Below are positions 48,501 through 56,268 of a stretch of 64,000 bases of DNA, one piece after another. A model generated the notes under the pieces. The model was not told the origin of the DNA. It saw only the letters and a list, made by a program, of their open reading frames with translations, and searched no databases. The position numbers and the translations under genes are program-made. Position 1 is the stretch's first letter. The number at the start of each line of letters is the position of its first letter. The DNA is from Antedon bifida (taxonomy: Eukaryota > Echinodermata > Crinoidea > Comatulida > Antedonidae). The DNA lies in NCBI GenBank assembly GCA_963402885.1, contig OY727095.1, positions 30,013,001 through 30,077,000 of the forward strand. The letters run 5' to 3'.

Positions 48501-49596
48501 ACACTTGTACTTCTAATCAATCAGAGGTTTTAGAAAAAGAACAAATAGATCTTGAAACTAAATCTCAAAAACTTGAAAGGCAAAACATTTCTAAAGAGGA
48601 TTTGGATTATGAAAAAAGAAATACGTCTACTCATTTATCAGAACACAAGAGTGAGAAAAATGACAGTCATGAGTTAGATAGTGATGATGCTGAAATTGAA
48701 GGACTGAAAAACATTCTAAAATCAAGACTTCAGTATGTGCTTCTTAACCTGGTCAAAGTTCATTCAAACATGAAACGGTAAGAAGCAAAACATGAACAAC
48801 AACTACAACGATTTCCTATTTCTGACTCTCAGAAGTTCAAATTTATATTTATTACCTTTAAATGTCTCCGTAACTCAGTTCCATCCTACCTCTAAAGCTC
48901 TGTTTACACTATCAAACTTTATGTGAATTGTGATGTGCCCATATATGGACATGATGATGTCATATCACTACCATATTTAAGCATATCACACTTTTTTTTT
49001 GTAGTTTGTAGTGTATAACCTTAAATACACAGTTCAAATTACACTTAAACATGGAATTTTAGAAACTCTAAATAATATTTGAACTTCTAATTTAACATTT
49101 TTATTGGGTTGAAATGGCTGTGTTAAAAGCGGCGTTTGAATGCAAGGCCCTACTAGGAAGGCTAGGCCTATGCTGTATCACCAGAGGAGGGAGAGAGATC
49201 TACCGGTATCGTCTTCACGCAATTGTGCGTAACTAATAAAACGTCTATGTTGACTGTATATGATTTTACACGCTAGCAAACACAGGATATTCGCCGTACT
49301 CCCCTACCATCGTGTTTCGTAAAGTCTCTATTATCACATAGTGGATGTCACTGTTCATCCAGTGATAAGTTCACTGTTAACCCTTAACTTTCCTCTTATA
49401 TTATAATTGTATTATAATTCTTTCATTTTGTTTTATTCACAGAAATAAGGACAATGAGATGATGTGTGCCATGTACAAAAAGATGTATGCAATATCACTC
49501 AAGGTTGGATCAACTGAACAATTAACTTTACCGTTTTCATTAGCTGAAATAATACTATTGAATCAAAAACTGTTAACAGGACAAACAGCAAGATAA
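30529..49596 (+). CDS. EDRF1: EDRF1 (erythroid differentiation-related factor 1), complete, 21 coding exons
   Basis: Exons: 30529-30600, 30933-31111, 32057-32120, 32656-32778, 33453-33589, 33764-33830, 34296-34417, 39501-39675, 40256-40340, 40945-41092, 41480-41549, 42500-42757, 43081-43372, 43848-44042, 44288-44488, 44883-45103, 45740-45898, 46247-46399, 47099-47246, 47970-48777 and 49443-49596; 1,276 residues (human about 1,240). Diagnostic words: FSRLELHTNLREPPDNWLR, LLKMPFSKSQISMAVHRID, LPIFGGGTFPAVSLRLR, INVLTGMDYWLDNL, VIKTEEIP, then the TPR-like half with NNMGRLMRICAQAF, WELSTTYFTMAT, YRLASMYHSSLRNQ and LLRVQLERVAM. Family knowledge: a conserved metazoan TPR protein linked in mammals to globin expression; the biochemical role is unclear. 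Exon 20 has an in-frame 13-residue repeat expansion. Intron 7 is 5.1 kb because of a large repeat element. Several introns hold SINEs or MITEs. Confidence 0.93.
30771..30805 (+). repeat. Decayed Penelope-type 3' end motif in EDRF1 intron 1
   Basis: CTGAAGAAGG, a seven-base spacer, then TTTCCCTAAAGC resembles the CTGATGA..GAAA motif at 39944 and 40437, with two core changes. It may be the relic of a retroelement 3' end. Confidence 0.3.
31197..31687. mobile_element. Long palindromic MITE-like element, about 490 bp, in EDRF1 intron 2
   Basis: The outer ends pair (AAGCCTGTTTTCCACT and AGTGGGAAACGGGCTT). Inner parts also pair: GTATTCGATTGGGA with TCCCAATCGAATA, and TTGAGTACTTTTT with AGTACTCAATGG. 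An 88-codon open frame inside (31296-31562) spans both arms and is not a recognised protein. Confidence 0.7.
32210..32510 (+). repeat. tRNA-derived SINE in EDRF1 intron 3
   Basis: A B-box-like GGGTTCGAGCCT lies at about 32279. It is followed by GTCCTTCGGATGGGATGTAA, GTTGGTCCTGTGCAC, ATGCACGTTAAA, ATTCGAAAAGAG and GTCCCGGTGTGCTG, an order I recognise from SINE bodies in marine invertebrates. Confidence 0.7.
32935..33025. mobile_element. MITE family B copy 4, partial
   Basis: Contains TATGGTAGTGATATGACATC, ATGTCCATATA, ATGGGCACATAACATTTTTT and ends GTTTGATAGTG; the left end is missing. EDRF1 intron 4. Confidence 0.65.
35400..35800. repeat. 141-bp tandem repeat, about 2.7 units
   Basis: GACCTTTGACC words at 35497, 35638 and 35779 are 141 bp apart, with CTCTTTTCGCCATATCTAAG and TTCAGTTTAACAGAAGATCT in each unit. 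Because 141 is a multiple of three, a spurious 148-codon open frame runs through on the minus strand. Confidence 0.85.
36190..36600. repeat. Degenerate roughly 170-bp satellite, left block
   Basis: Units carry TTTGGGCAAATCCATATG-like words, GGTTCCTTAAGGATC, a TTCCA stretch and AGGGCCTTATGTAGCC. The array resumes at 37570 after the LINE fragment. Confidence 0.7.
36600..37575 (-). pseudogene. LINE fragment (CR1/L2-like), 3' part of the reverse-transcriptase ORF, broken
   Basis: The minus-strand frames read EVRNLGVYMDSHLQMDDNIN (37588-37352 frame), then IGLICRFLDRVTTTRLLHAF, SSRLHYCNSIHALPK, QMLQNSAARV and ELHWLPVKERLNFKILLLTY (37379-36960). This is the conserved end of CR1/L2-type LINE reverse transcriptases. 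The pieces are in different frames, so the copy is dead and truncated at its 5' end. The low-coordinate end has an ATA-rich tail with TTTATATAGC, typical of LINE 3' ends. It is inserted in the satellite array around it. Confidence 0.85.
37576..38115. repeat. Degenerate roughly 170-bp satellite, right block
   Basis: Three further units with CAAATCCATA, TTCCTTAAGGATCGAG, GGTGCACAGGCAG, TTCCATGGAC and GGGCCTTATGTAGCC-like words. Confidence 0.7.
38690..39245. repeat. 151-bp tandem repeat, about 3.5 units
   Basis: The word AAGGAACATTTTGGTGCC (or AAGAAACATT) is at 38717, 38849, 39001 and 39152. Each unit contains AAGTCTCTAGGACCAAGGAT, AAAGGTCAAAGGTCATTTTC and CACCATTTCTAATGAATTTT. It is the right-hand inner array of the 4.6-kb element. 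Confidence 0.85.
39374..39500 (+). repeat. Two degenerate copies of the exon 8 start, just upstream of exon 8
   Basis: TTTCTATGGATTCTAACAG (39380) and TTTCAAGGGTTGCTAACAAC (39437) resemble the true junction TTTTCTAG/GGATGCTAACAG. A third copy, CTAAGGATTCTAACGACCC, lies at 34724, left of the 4.6-kb element. The copies are about 55-60 bp apart. Confidence 0.5.
39677..39827. mobile_element. MITE family B copy 5, abutting the exon 8 donor
   Basis: The terminus TAAAGCTCTGTCTACACTAT starts at the second base of EDRF1 intron 8, so the intron begins with the donor GTAAAG made from its edge. The right terminus GATAGTGTAGACAGAGCTTT ends near 39827. Confidence 0.85.
39944..39970 (+). ncRNA. Hammerhead-ribozyme-like core (CTGATGA..GAAA) in EDRF1 intron 8
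   Basis: CTGATGA (39944-39950), a stem GGGC/GCCC with a seven-base loop, then GAAA (39967-39970). This matches the order of the hammerhead core with stem II, without an obvious stem III. It is probably the 3' end of a Penelope-type retroelement fragment. Confidence 0.4.
40030..40225. repeat. 68-bp tandem repeat, three units
   Basis: ATTGAGATCCAGCCA followed by TGATACCCA and GCATT starts at 40034, 40102 and 40170, immediately upstream of EDRF1 exon 9. Confidence 0.9.
40437..40460 (+). ncRNA. Second hammerhead-like core in EDRF1 intron 9
   Basis: CTGATGA (40437-40443), a short stem GGGC/GCTC (one G-T pair) with a three-base loop, then GAAAC (40456-40460). With the motif at 39944 it flanks exon 9 on the same strand. 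Confidence 0.4.
40721..40873. mobile_element. MITE family B copy 6, complete
   Basis: TAAAGCTCTGTCTACACTAT at the left, AGTGTAGACAAAGCTT at the right, and a GTA direct repeat at both edges. EDRF1 intron 9. Confidence 0.85.
41135..41266. mobile_element. MITE family B copy 7, complete with internal deletion
   Basis: TAAAGCTATGTCTACACTAT at the left and AGTGTAGACAGAGCTTTA at the right; shorter core. EDRF1 intron 10, about 40 bases after the exon 10 donor. Confidence 0.85.
42150..42315 (+). repeat. SINE copy, 5'-truncated, in EDRF1 intron 11
   Basis: Reads AAAACTGCTGTTCCTGCGCA, CTTGGTACACTCTTCG, TCTCCCAGTGTGCTGA and a tail GAAGAGGTCACCCAGAATAA. It is related to the SINE bodies at 32210 and the tails at 46430-46990. 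Confidence 0.55.
42320..42487. mobile_element. MITE family B copy 8, ending next to the exon 12 acceptor
   Basis: TTAAGCACTACACTATC at the left and TTGATAGTGTAGACAGAGCT at the right. Its end is 12 bases from EDRF1 exon 12, so only CTGCTTTCTTAG separates them. Confidence 0.85.
43660..43823. mobile_element. MITE family B copy 9, near the exon 14 acceptor
   Basis: TAAAGCTCTGTCTACACTAT at the left and GTGTAGACAGAGCTTTTA at the right. EDRF1 exon 14 starts 24 bases further on. It occupies most of the right half of intron 13. Confidence 0.85.
44555..44720 (+). repeat. SINE-like fragment in EDRF1 intron 15
   Basis: AAGGGTTCGTGGCTCGCTCC followed by ATGG matches the B-box side of the tRNA-derived SINE at 46430-46745 (read on its own strand). 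The rest is decayed. Confidence 0.4.
46430..46745 (-). repeat. tRNA-derived SINE in EDRF1 intron 18
   Basis: On the minus strand it opens GAGTGGCCAAGCGGTTAAGA (A-box, Leu/Ser-tRNA-like), followed by GGGAAGGGTTGAGGCTCAC (B-box region) and a body ending GAACAGTTTTTGACTGAAG. Confidence 0.7.
46865..46990 (+). repeat. Second SINE, opposite orientation, with A/T-rich tail
   Basis: GGGCCCTCTGGGAGAACAGT and TTTGACTGTGAAGAGGC are the reverse complement of the tail of the SINE at 46430. It ends in AATAATAATAAT. The two copies form an inverted pair. Confidence 0.65.
48211..48480 (+). repeat. 39-bp in-frame repeat inside EDRF1 exon 20, about seven units
   Basis: The unit encodes a 13-residue GIDSSNQSExFKS motif. 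Central units are near identical at the DNA level; outer ones (DTSNQSQALERE, DTNQLESFKSG) are diverged. It sits in a low-complexity, Ser/Asn/Gln-rich linker before the C-terminal helix. Confidence 0.95.
48892..49015. mobile_element. MITE family B copy 10
   Basis: TAAAGCTCTGTTTACACTAT at the left; right end decayed (GTAGTTTGTAGTGTATAACC). Last intron of EDRF1. Confidence 0.75.
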
Positions 49597-51429
49597 GGAT
49601 AATCATGTATACGCAAGTGGTTTGAAACACTTTACAAATTCCAAGACCCTAGTGTGAATCACGGCTTAGACTATGTCATGGATAGTTTGTATTGTACATG
49701 CTTAGAACAACAATTTAAAGATTAAAAGTCTTCACCACCAGTAGTGTAGTATATGAGTTTTAAAATAAAATGACAAATTTTGATTCCCTTGTACTTTGAC
49801 CAAACTTGGTTCAGACACATAGGGTGATAATGATGCAATATATGTGCATATATAGCAGTAATGGCGCATAATAATTAAATTATGAAGAAAAATCACTGAA
49901 CTAATAGCACTGAAGATTTTATATTAAAAATTACGACCATCAACAATAAAGGTAATTATAACGTACAAGGGCATTTACTCTCAGGGGATAACTATCACAC
50001 AAACACCGCACACACAGGGGCATGGGAAGTTGCATCTTAACACTATTTTGCATAATATTGTTTTATCAAAAAATTCCTGAGCTATAGCACAGGAGTTTTT
50101 ATCGTATCTTAGTAACATAATAATAATAATTGAAGTCCATATTTATAAAGTTTTCTGAAAAATTCACAGAAATAAAGACTACGCAAATGAAGAGAAAAGA
50201 GACAATAAATTCTAAATCGGTGGTGTGATCTTTTTAATCTTCAATATACTACATATACATATCTACCTTACACATTATATACCTTATATCACAAGGATAG
50301 ACTTAACAGTTAGTATCATTTATACTAATAAATGAGCTAGTGCAGTACATTATGTTAGTCCACATTGCAAAACTGCCCGTAGCCAGGATTTTTACAGGGA
50401 AAGGGGTCTAAAAGATATATTTAGGCCTACCTAGTAGATGAAAATAATTTGCCTGCAGGCTAAATTGGCCATAACATTGTCATAAGTTAGGCCTAGCTGT
50501 TGGGCATTTCAGAAAAACCCTACAAACCCTCCTGGCTACAGGCTTGCACACTTATAGCTACACTAGCTGATTGCTTTTGTATGCACTAATATTACATGTG
50601 CTAATTTATCTTGTTATGACACAGAACTTTATTGCCTCAAAATTGAAGTACCAGTGTAATATGCATTGTTTATACTTTGTACATCATATGTGACACCTGT
50701 CGCATAAGCAACAAGCCTAACCTTAACATAGTACAAGCATCGCATGATTTTTAGGAGAATTAGGTGGAAACAAAATAAATATTAAAATTAAAACTGGTAT
50801 GCAGTGTATTGAATAAAACCGTAATTTTAGTTTTATTGTTAAATTTACCTGATTATTTTAATATGGATTACAGCGTTTGGGAAATTTATATATATATATG
50901 ATTATTTTAGGCAGTAATAATAGCCAAAAATAAATGGTACTATCTCTTAATATCTCGGAATCACCTGCTTACAAGCATGTGTCAAATACAACATATGTTA
51001 TACAGTGATAAAATCTAGGGAAAAACTGACAATAATAAAAAGTACAGGGTTTGAGACAACATCAAGGAAAAGTGAAAGAATGCACATGGTTGGGTCGAGA
51101 GGGCCACCTTTTTCGTGATTTAAGCCAACTTATGCCAAATAAAATAGACTGAACATTGCTATACGTACTACAAACTTCATTTTGCTTACAATATTTATAC
51201 ACTTGTACATAAAATAGTTTATTAAATTCAGGCTTGCTACAAATATCTCCGATTTCTGTACATTGATCCTAATATGAATGTTTCACAATTGCAATGGTTT
51301 TCAGGAATTAAAGCTTTGTTTATTTTCTTTATTTTCATTTTATAGAACAATGTTGATTCCTGTAAACATTGATGTTTTTTATTTGATAACTTTTTAAAAA
51401 CAAATGTAAACAAACTACTATAGATTTAA
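49597..51429. other. Intergenic between the convergent genes EDRF1 and SLC5A7
   Basis: AT-rich. No coding sequence or clear repeat was found apart from the EDRF1 3' UTR. Confidence 0.5.
49764..49769 (+). terminator. Probable EDRF1 polyadenylation signal
   Basis: AATAAA lies 168 bases after the EDRF1 stop codon. Confidence 0.5.
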
Positions 51430-51735
51430 TACATATAATAATAATAATAATAGTCCATTCTTATATAGCGCATATAAGCAAGCTATCAATGCGCTGAACA
51501 TTATTACCAATTTTTTGGATCAAACACGTATGGAAACATACTCCCATAATGCAGCTAGTAATCAGCGCAAAGTTGTGTCTTGATCTAACTGGGTACCCAT
51601 TTATACACCTGGGTGGAGAGAGGCAAATGTAAGTAAAGTATCTTGCCTAAGGATACAAGCAATGCGGCGAGAGTTGGATTTGAACCTCGATCTCACGATC
51701 AGTAGTCCAACGTCCAACACACTGCGCCACACGCC
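51430..51735 (-). repeat. tRNA-derived SINE, best-preserved copy
   Basis: On the minus strand from 51735: GGCGTGTGGCGCAGTGTGTT (A-box), GAGGTTCAAATCCAACTC (B-box), then the body with CTCTCCACCCAGGTGTA and GCGCTGATTACTAGCTGC. It ends in an ATT microsatellite near 51430. The tRNA-like part is not a functional tRNA gene. Confidence 0.8.
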
Positions 51736-52469
51736 CTCACATATGCAATTTTTCTCAAATATCCCCTCCCAATGCTTGGCTCCCACTTGGATATAATGCA
51801 AGTGAATTGACCAATCGCAAGTGACCGTTTGAATGTTGCATTGGTGAAATTGTTGCGTCCGAGTGGAAACAAGCTTAAAACACCCAAAAACTCTCAATCA
51901 ATATTTCGAGTAGTATCACATTTGAAATTAATTATGCAAATTATTTTAAGAAATAAAAGATAATTGGAACGATATAAAACATAGTAAATAAGTATAGGCA
52001 AGAACCATTCATAATGCCAATCGTCAATACAATTATTTGCTCTTATTTCGGACACATTCCAGTTTTCAGTCGGGAAAAGAATTTGTTAGAAAATAATAAG
52101 AGAAAATTATACAAAATATACCACAAAAATGTTTATTAAAATATTTTCCTATTTTAAAAGTTCATATTTGTTATTCAATTTCTAAAAATGTTGCATTTAT
52201 ATAAAACTACAACCATCACTCTAAACCAGATATATTAAAATTTGTTTTAAAAGTAGGCTACATATATCACATTAGTCTGAATTTGTCCATCCATCCAAAA
52301 ATGAATTTTTATTTGGTATGAACACAGTGGAATAATTAAAATATTCTTTTTAAAATATAATTAATTGCCGATCGTCAAAATATTTGCAACATATGATTGG
52401 GTGAAAGACGCAAGGAATAATAAATATATAAAAAATGAATATATACTATGAATACAAGATGAACAGATC

Positions 52470-52560
52470 AATGTTTCGTTTTCATGAAGTTCCACGCTGC
52501 TATGCGCCAATCGGTATGTGCGCAGCCACGTGAAAACGAAACATTGATGTTCGATTTGAA
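52470..52560. mobile_element. Short hairpin element; related sequence at 58285-58375
   Basis: ATCAATGTTTCGTTTTCA (52468-52485) pairs with TGAAAACGAAACATTGAT. Between them lies CTATGCGCCAATCGGTATG. A diverged copy at 58285-58375 reads CTATGCGCTAATCGATATG and AAAACAAGACATTGAGGTTC. Confidence 0.6.
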
Positions 52561-52563
52561 ATA

Positions 52564-52649
52564 TTACTCGATATAAGTATCACTTTTAACTAATTCCTCT
52601 GTTGATTTGTGGGCAGGTTCTTCAATGACAGGTTCGGGCAACTGATCAC
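52564..52649 (-). CDS. SLC5A7: Candidate alternative last exon of SLC5A7
   Basis: On the minus strand a pyrimidine-rich acceptor (TTTTGTCATTTTAAG) precedes 52649. From there the frame reads DQLPEPVIEEPAHKSTEELV, then KSDTYIE and a stop at 52566-52564. Within the SLC5A7 last exon, a strong donor (AAAAG/GTGAGAT) at 56442/56441 leaves one base, G, which this exon completes to GGT, so the join keeps frame. The product would swap the last 58 residues for 28 new acidic ones. An AATAAA signal on the minus strand is at 52313-52308. It could instead belong to another gene or be chance. Confidence 0.45.
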
Positions 52650-54820
52650 CTTAAAATGACAAAAACAAAAAAAGCGCAAAATAATAAATAACTACAACAT
52701 GCAGCTATAAATGAATCACAAACACTTCAGTGCATATTCTAGTAAATGAAAATGTGTATAAGAATGAGTTACAAAATTCCAAATGTTTGTAATTTGGTGG
52801 ATGTATACAATACTGCTAATATATATACATTCAGAGCCAAGCACCTGAAGATTGAGTTCATACTCATGAAACAGCCTGTAGTGCAATAAAATGTTCAGTT
52901 GGTAATTTACTAGCGTCTTTATCATTTATTATATATATATATATTTTTTTATATTTTATATTTTTTATATTATATATTTTTTTTTTATATATTTTTTATA
53001 TTTTGCGATATAGTATTTAAAAATGTTTGTCTATGTTCGATGTTTTATTCGTATTTTTATCAGATCTTGTATTTTTGTATTCATGACTTTTTATATTTAT
53101 AATTAATTGTTTGAGAGCTTGTCAACGAAACGAATTTCCTTTTGGACCAATACATTTCTGTATTCTGTATGTACAGTATAATCTTTATTTTCATTCTCAA
53201 AGAGAAAAAGTTAGTCAAAATGTGTTTTTAATCAAATAATAGGTAACAGGCTCCGCACAAAGTATACAATATTTTGAAATAGAACCACATGCACAAGCAG
53301 ACCGACGATGAAGCCATATATGAGCAATTAACGTTTGAATTTTCTTTTTTTAATTCCCTAAAATTTGTAAATTCAAACGGTATGATTCAAAGTTCCATAA
53401 TTTCAATTTAGGAAATTAAAAGAAATAAGATGACAGTGGGATTTAAATTTCAATATGAATGTAAATTGATATTTTAAAATGTAATTAGACATGTATTGAG
53501 ATTTATTTAATTTATAGCATATTGTGAATTTTAACATAAAAAGCAAAATCTGCAAAAGAAATATAAACATTTAATAAATTAAAATGTGCTGTACGATGAT
53601 CACACAAGCATGCAGACAACATGCACATACAAGCATGCAATAATGATAAATATTGACTTGATCGGCAATGCAATCAGGAGTGTAAATTGTCCCCTAGTGC
53701 CAATAGTCTCAAGCCATACATACAAGTCAAATAAATTTGACTAATTATATGATTGAAGAGACATGGTGTAGTGATAGATATATAGGGCAGTAGCAAGGGG
53801 TGAACAACAGACGAGGCAAAGATGTTTTTAATATAAATAGTAATATAAATGATGCACGCTGTGATTTGGCGAAAAATAAAAATTTTAAACAAGGCGACCA
53901 CTGTCTACGGCCCTGGTATTTGAGTTATTACACAAGAGGGGTTTTAATAGAAGGTAATCTGCTTATATACTAATATCTAAACACCTTAACTGAACAAATG
54001 TGCCACCGGCAGTGTTCTTTAAAGTATTTATTTAAACATGCTCTTCCAGTACTACATGTGTGAAAATGTCATAGTGCTGTGGAGATCATAGCTACTGTGT
54101 AACCTTTGACATAGCCTATCCTAATTAATTTAGGTATAAATCTACTTATATTGAGGATTTTAAATACGGTCATAAAAAGAGGATCCTGAAATTACCAGTA
54201 ATGAAAAACTACATAGGTTATCATTTCTAAAGATGGATAACAAAATAAAATATTGTAATCCCTTTTGGTGCAGCCTGTATAAAAAGCAAGCAGTTATTAA
54301 AAAACAAAAATCAAGTTTTCTCGCTGTTAATGCCTTGCATTTTACCTTATTTTAGCATACTCGGTTTGTTCCATCAATTTTTCTACAAATGAAAATTTTG
54401 AACAAATAATGTTAGTAAAAAAAAAACCTTTAGTCCTTTGAATAAAAAATATAGAAACAAAATTGTTATAATAATTCTTGGTGCCCTAATAATGCAACAA
54501 GTTTTGATTAAAATAAATTAAGAGACACTAGTCTCTTCACATATATGATGGTAATTACTAATACACCTAAAAACTGTTATTTTGGCTTAGGTTTTTATAA
54601 ATATTTATATCTACTGTATGTCAACGTAAAAGATGACTTATTAACAACTAAATGATTATTTATTGCTTATTGTTACTATAAATAAATATTGAAAATTGCA
54701 CTAATTTATTGCATCTTCTCTAGTTATTTACTTTTATATAAAATGTCTGTTTTTACAAATTCATTGCACTGTATACATGAGGAAAATTCAATCATTTTTG
54801 GTGTTTGATGTCACAGAAAT
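52650..54820. other. AT-rich sequence, intergenic or intron of SLC5A7
   Basis: Low-complexity TATATTTTT tract at about 52930-53005. Nothing else recognised. If 52564-52649 is a real exon, this is intron. Confidence 0.5.
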
Positions 54821-54824
54821 GTGT

Positions 54825-55175
54825 ATGTCATGCATCTATGGGGTCAAATGTGTGATGTCACAAAGTCATGGGGTCAAATATGTATGTCACACATTTATGC
54901 GGTCAAATGTGTATGATGTCATACATCCATGGGTTCAAATATGTATGATGTCACAAAGTCATGGGGTGAAATATGTATGTCATACTTTTATGCGGTCAAA
55001 TGTGTATGATGTCATACATCCATGGGGTCAAATATGTATGACACACATTCATGTGGTCAAATGTGTATGATGTCATACATTCATGGGGTCAAATTTGTAT
55101 GACACATTCATGTGGTCAAATGTGTATGATGTCATACATTCATGGGGTCAAATATGTATGTCACCGTACATTCAT
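54825..55175. repeat. Minisatellite of about 31-bp half-units, roughly 11 copies
   Basis: The unit contains ATGGGGTCAAATATGTATG or ATGTGGTCAAATGTGTATG followed by ATGTCATACATTC. Two variant half-units alternate in part of the array. The palindromic word ATGATGTCAT recurs. Confidence 0.85.
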
Positions 55176-56268
55176 GGGGTCAAGCGCTAAATATACAAGT
55201 AAATGTATGTAATATTCATGTGTATTGCATTATACAAAATTAAGTACTTATTGATGTCATATATTTGGTCAAAATGGTGCATTAGGCCTATTGAAAATCA
55301 TGTCAGATGATGAATTAATACATTTGATGTCATCATTTTAAAGAAATGTAAAAATTATATAGTTAAGAAATTAATCATTACAATTGCACATAATATTTGT
55401 GGCCTAATAAATTACAGGCTATTAAAACAGATTTTGAACAAATTGATGACAGACATTAATGGATACATTTCTAAATAGCTATTGCACAAATCAAATATTT
55501 AAGTACAACATTAATCTTAAGTAGAACATTTAGCTTAAAGTAGGACTTCCCTATAATAAATAACAAGAAAAAATAAATATATTGTATTTATATATTATAT
55601 ATAATGGATACTTAAATAAATGATATATCAAGGAATATGAAATTACATATCTGATAATTTCACTCTTATACTGTATATCTTTGTCACATAACGGCCATTT
55701 TTCTTCTCTATTTTGCCATCGTACATAATTAATATGTATATGACTTAAATGAATAAAAATTAAACGTATACATTTTGCTATTAACAAACAACAGTGTGTT
55801 TTATGAGAAAAGAACCATTTAGGAACTGAAAGCACCTTCTGCACATCTTATTTGGGTTCAGAAACCAGGAATGATCTGTCTATAATCTCACAGTCAACTT
55901 GTTTCTGCCAGACAAGCTCTCACAATTGTACAATCTAAGGCATAATCCCACTATCAACCCTCTGCTAGACAATTTTTCACAATTCTACAATCTCAGCACA
56001 AGGCATCCTACTGTCAAACCAAGACTGTTACAGGCTCTGGCAGACAAGGTTTCACATTCTACATTTATAGTATAATCCCACCCCCTAATAATCATCACCA
56101 TTTGCTGGCCAGATATTTGAATTATACTAGGACATAAATAGAATCATAAAAGTCCTACTATAACATATTAATTTTTACAAGCCTATTAAGCTAACACAAT
56201 CTTAAATATATATTTCATATTTAATTATATAGATTTAAATTAACATTACATTTGAAGATAAACTGAAT
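55176..56268. other. Probable 3' UTR of SLC5A7 and flank
   Basis: AT-rich. The phrase ACAATTCTACAATCT/ATCCCACTATCAACC recurs loosely at 55880-56080. No gene. Confidence 0.45.

Noticed and set aside
51640-51735. tRNA gene on the minus strand
   Set aside because: A- and B-boxes are present, but the acceptor stem does not close and a SINE body follows.
54777-55070. 97-codon open frame of MSQSHGVKYVCH-type repeats
   Set aside because: It is a translation of the minisatellite.
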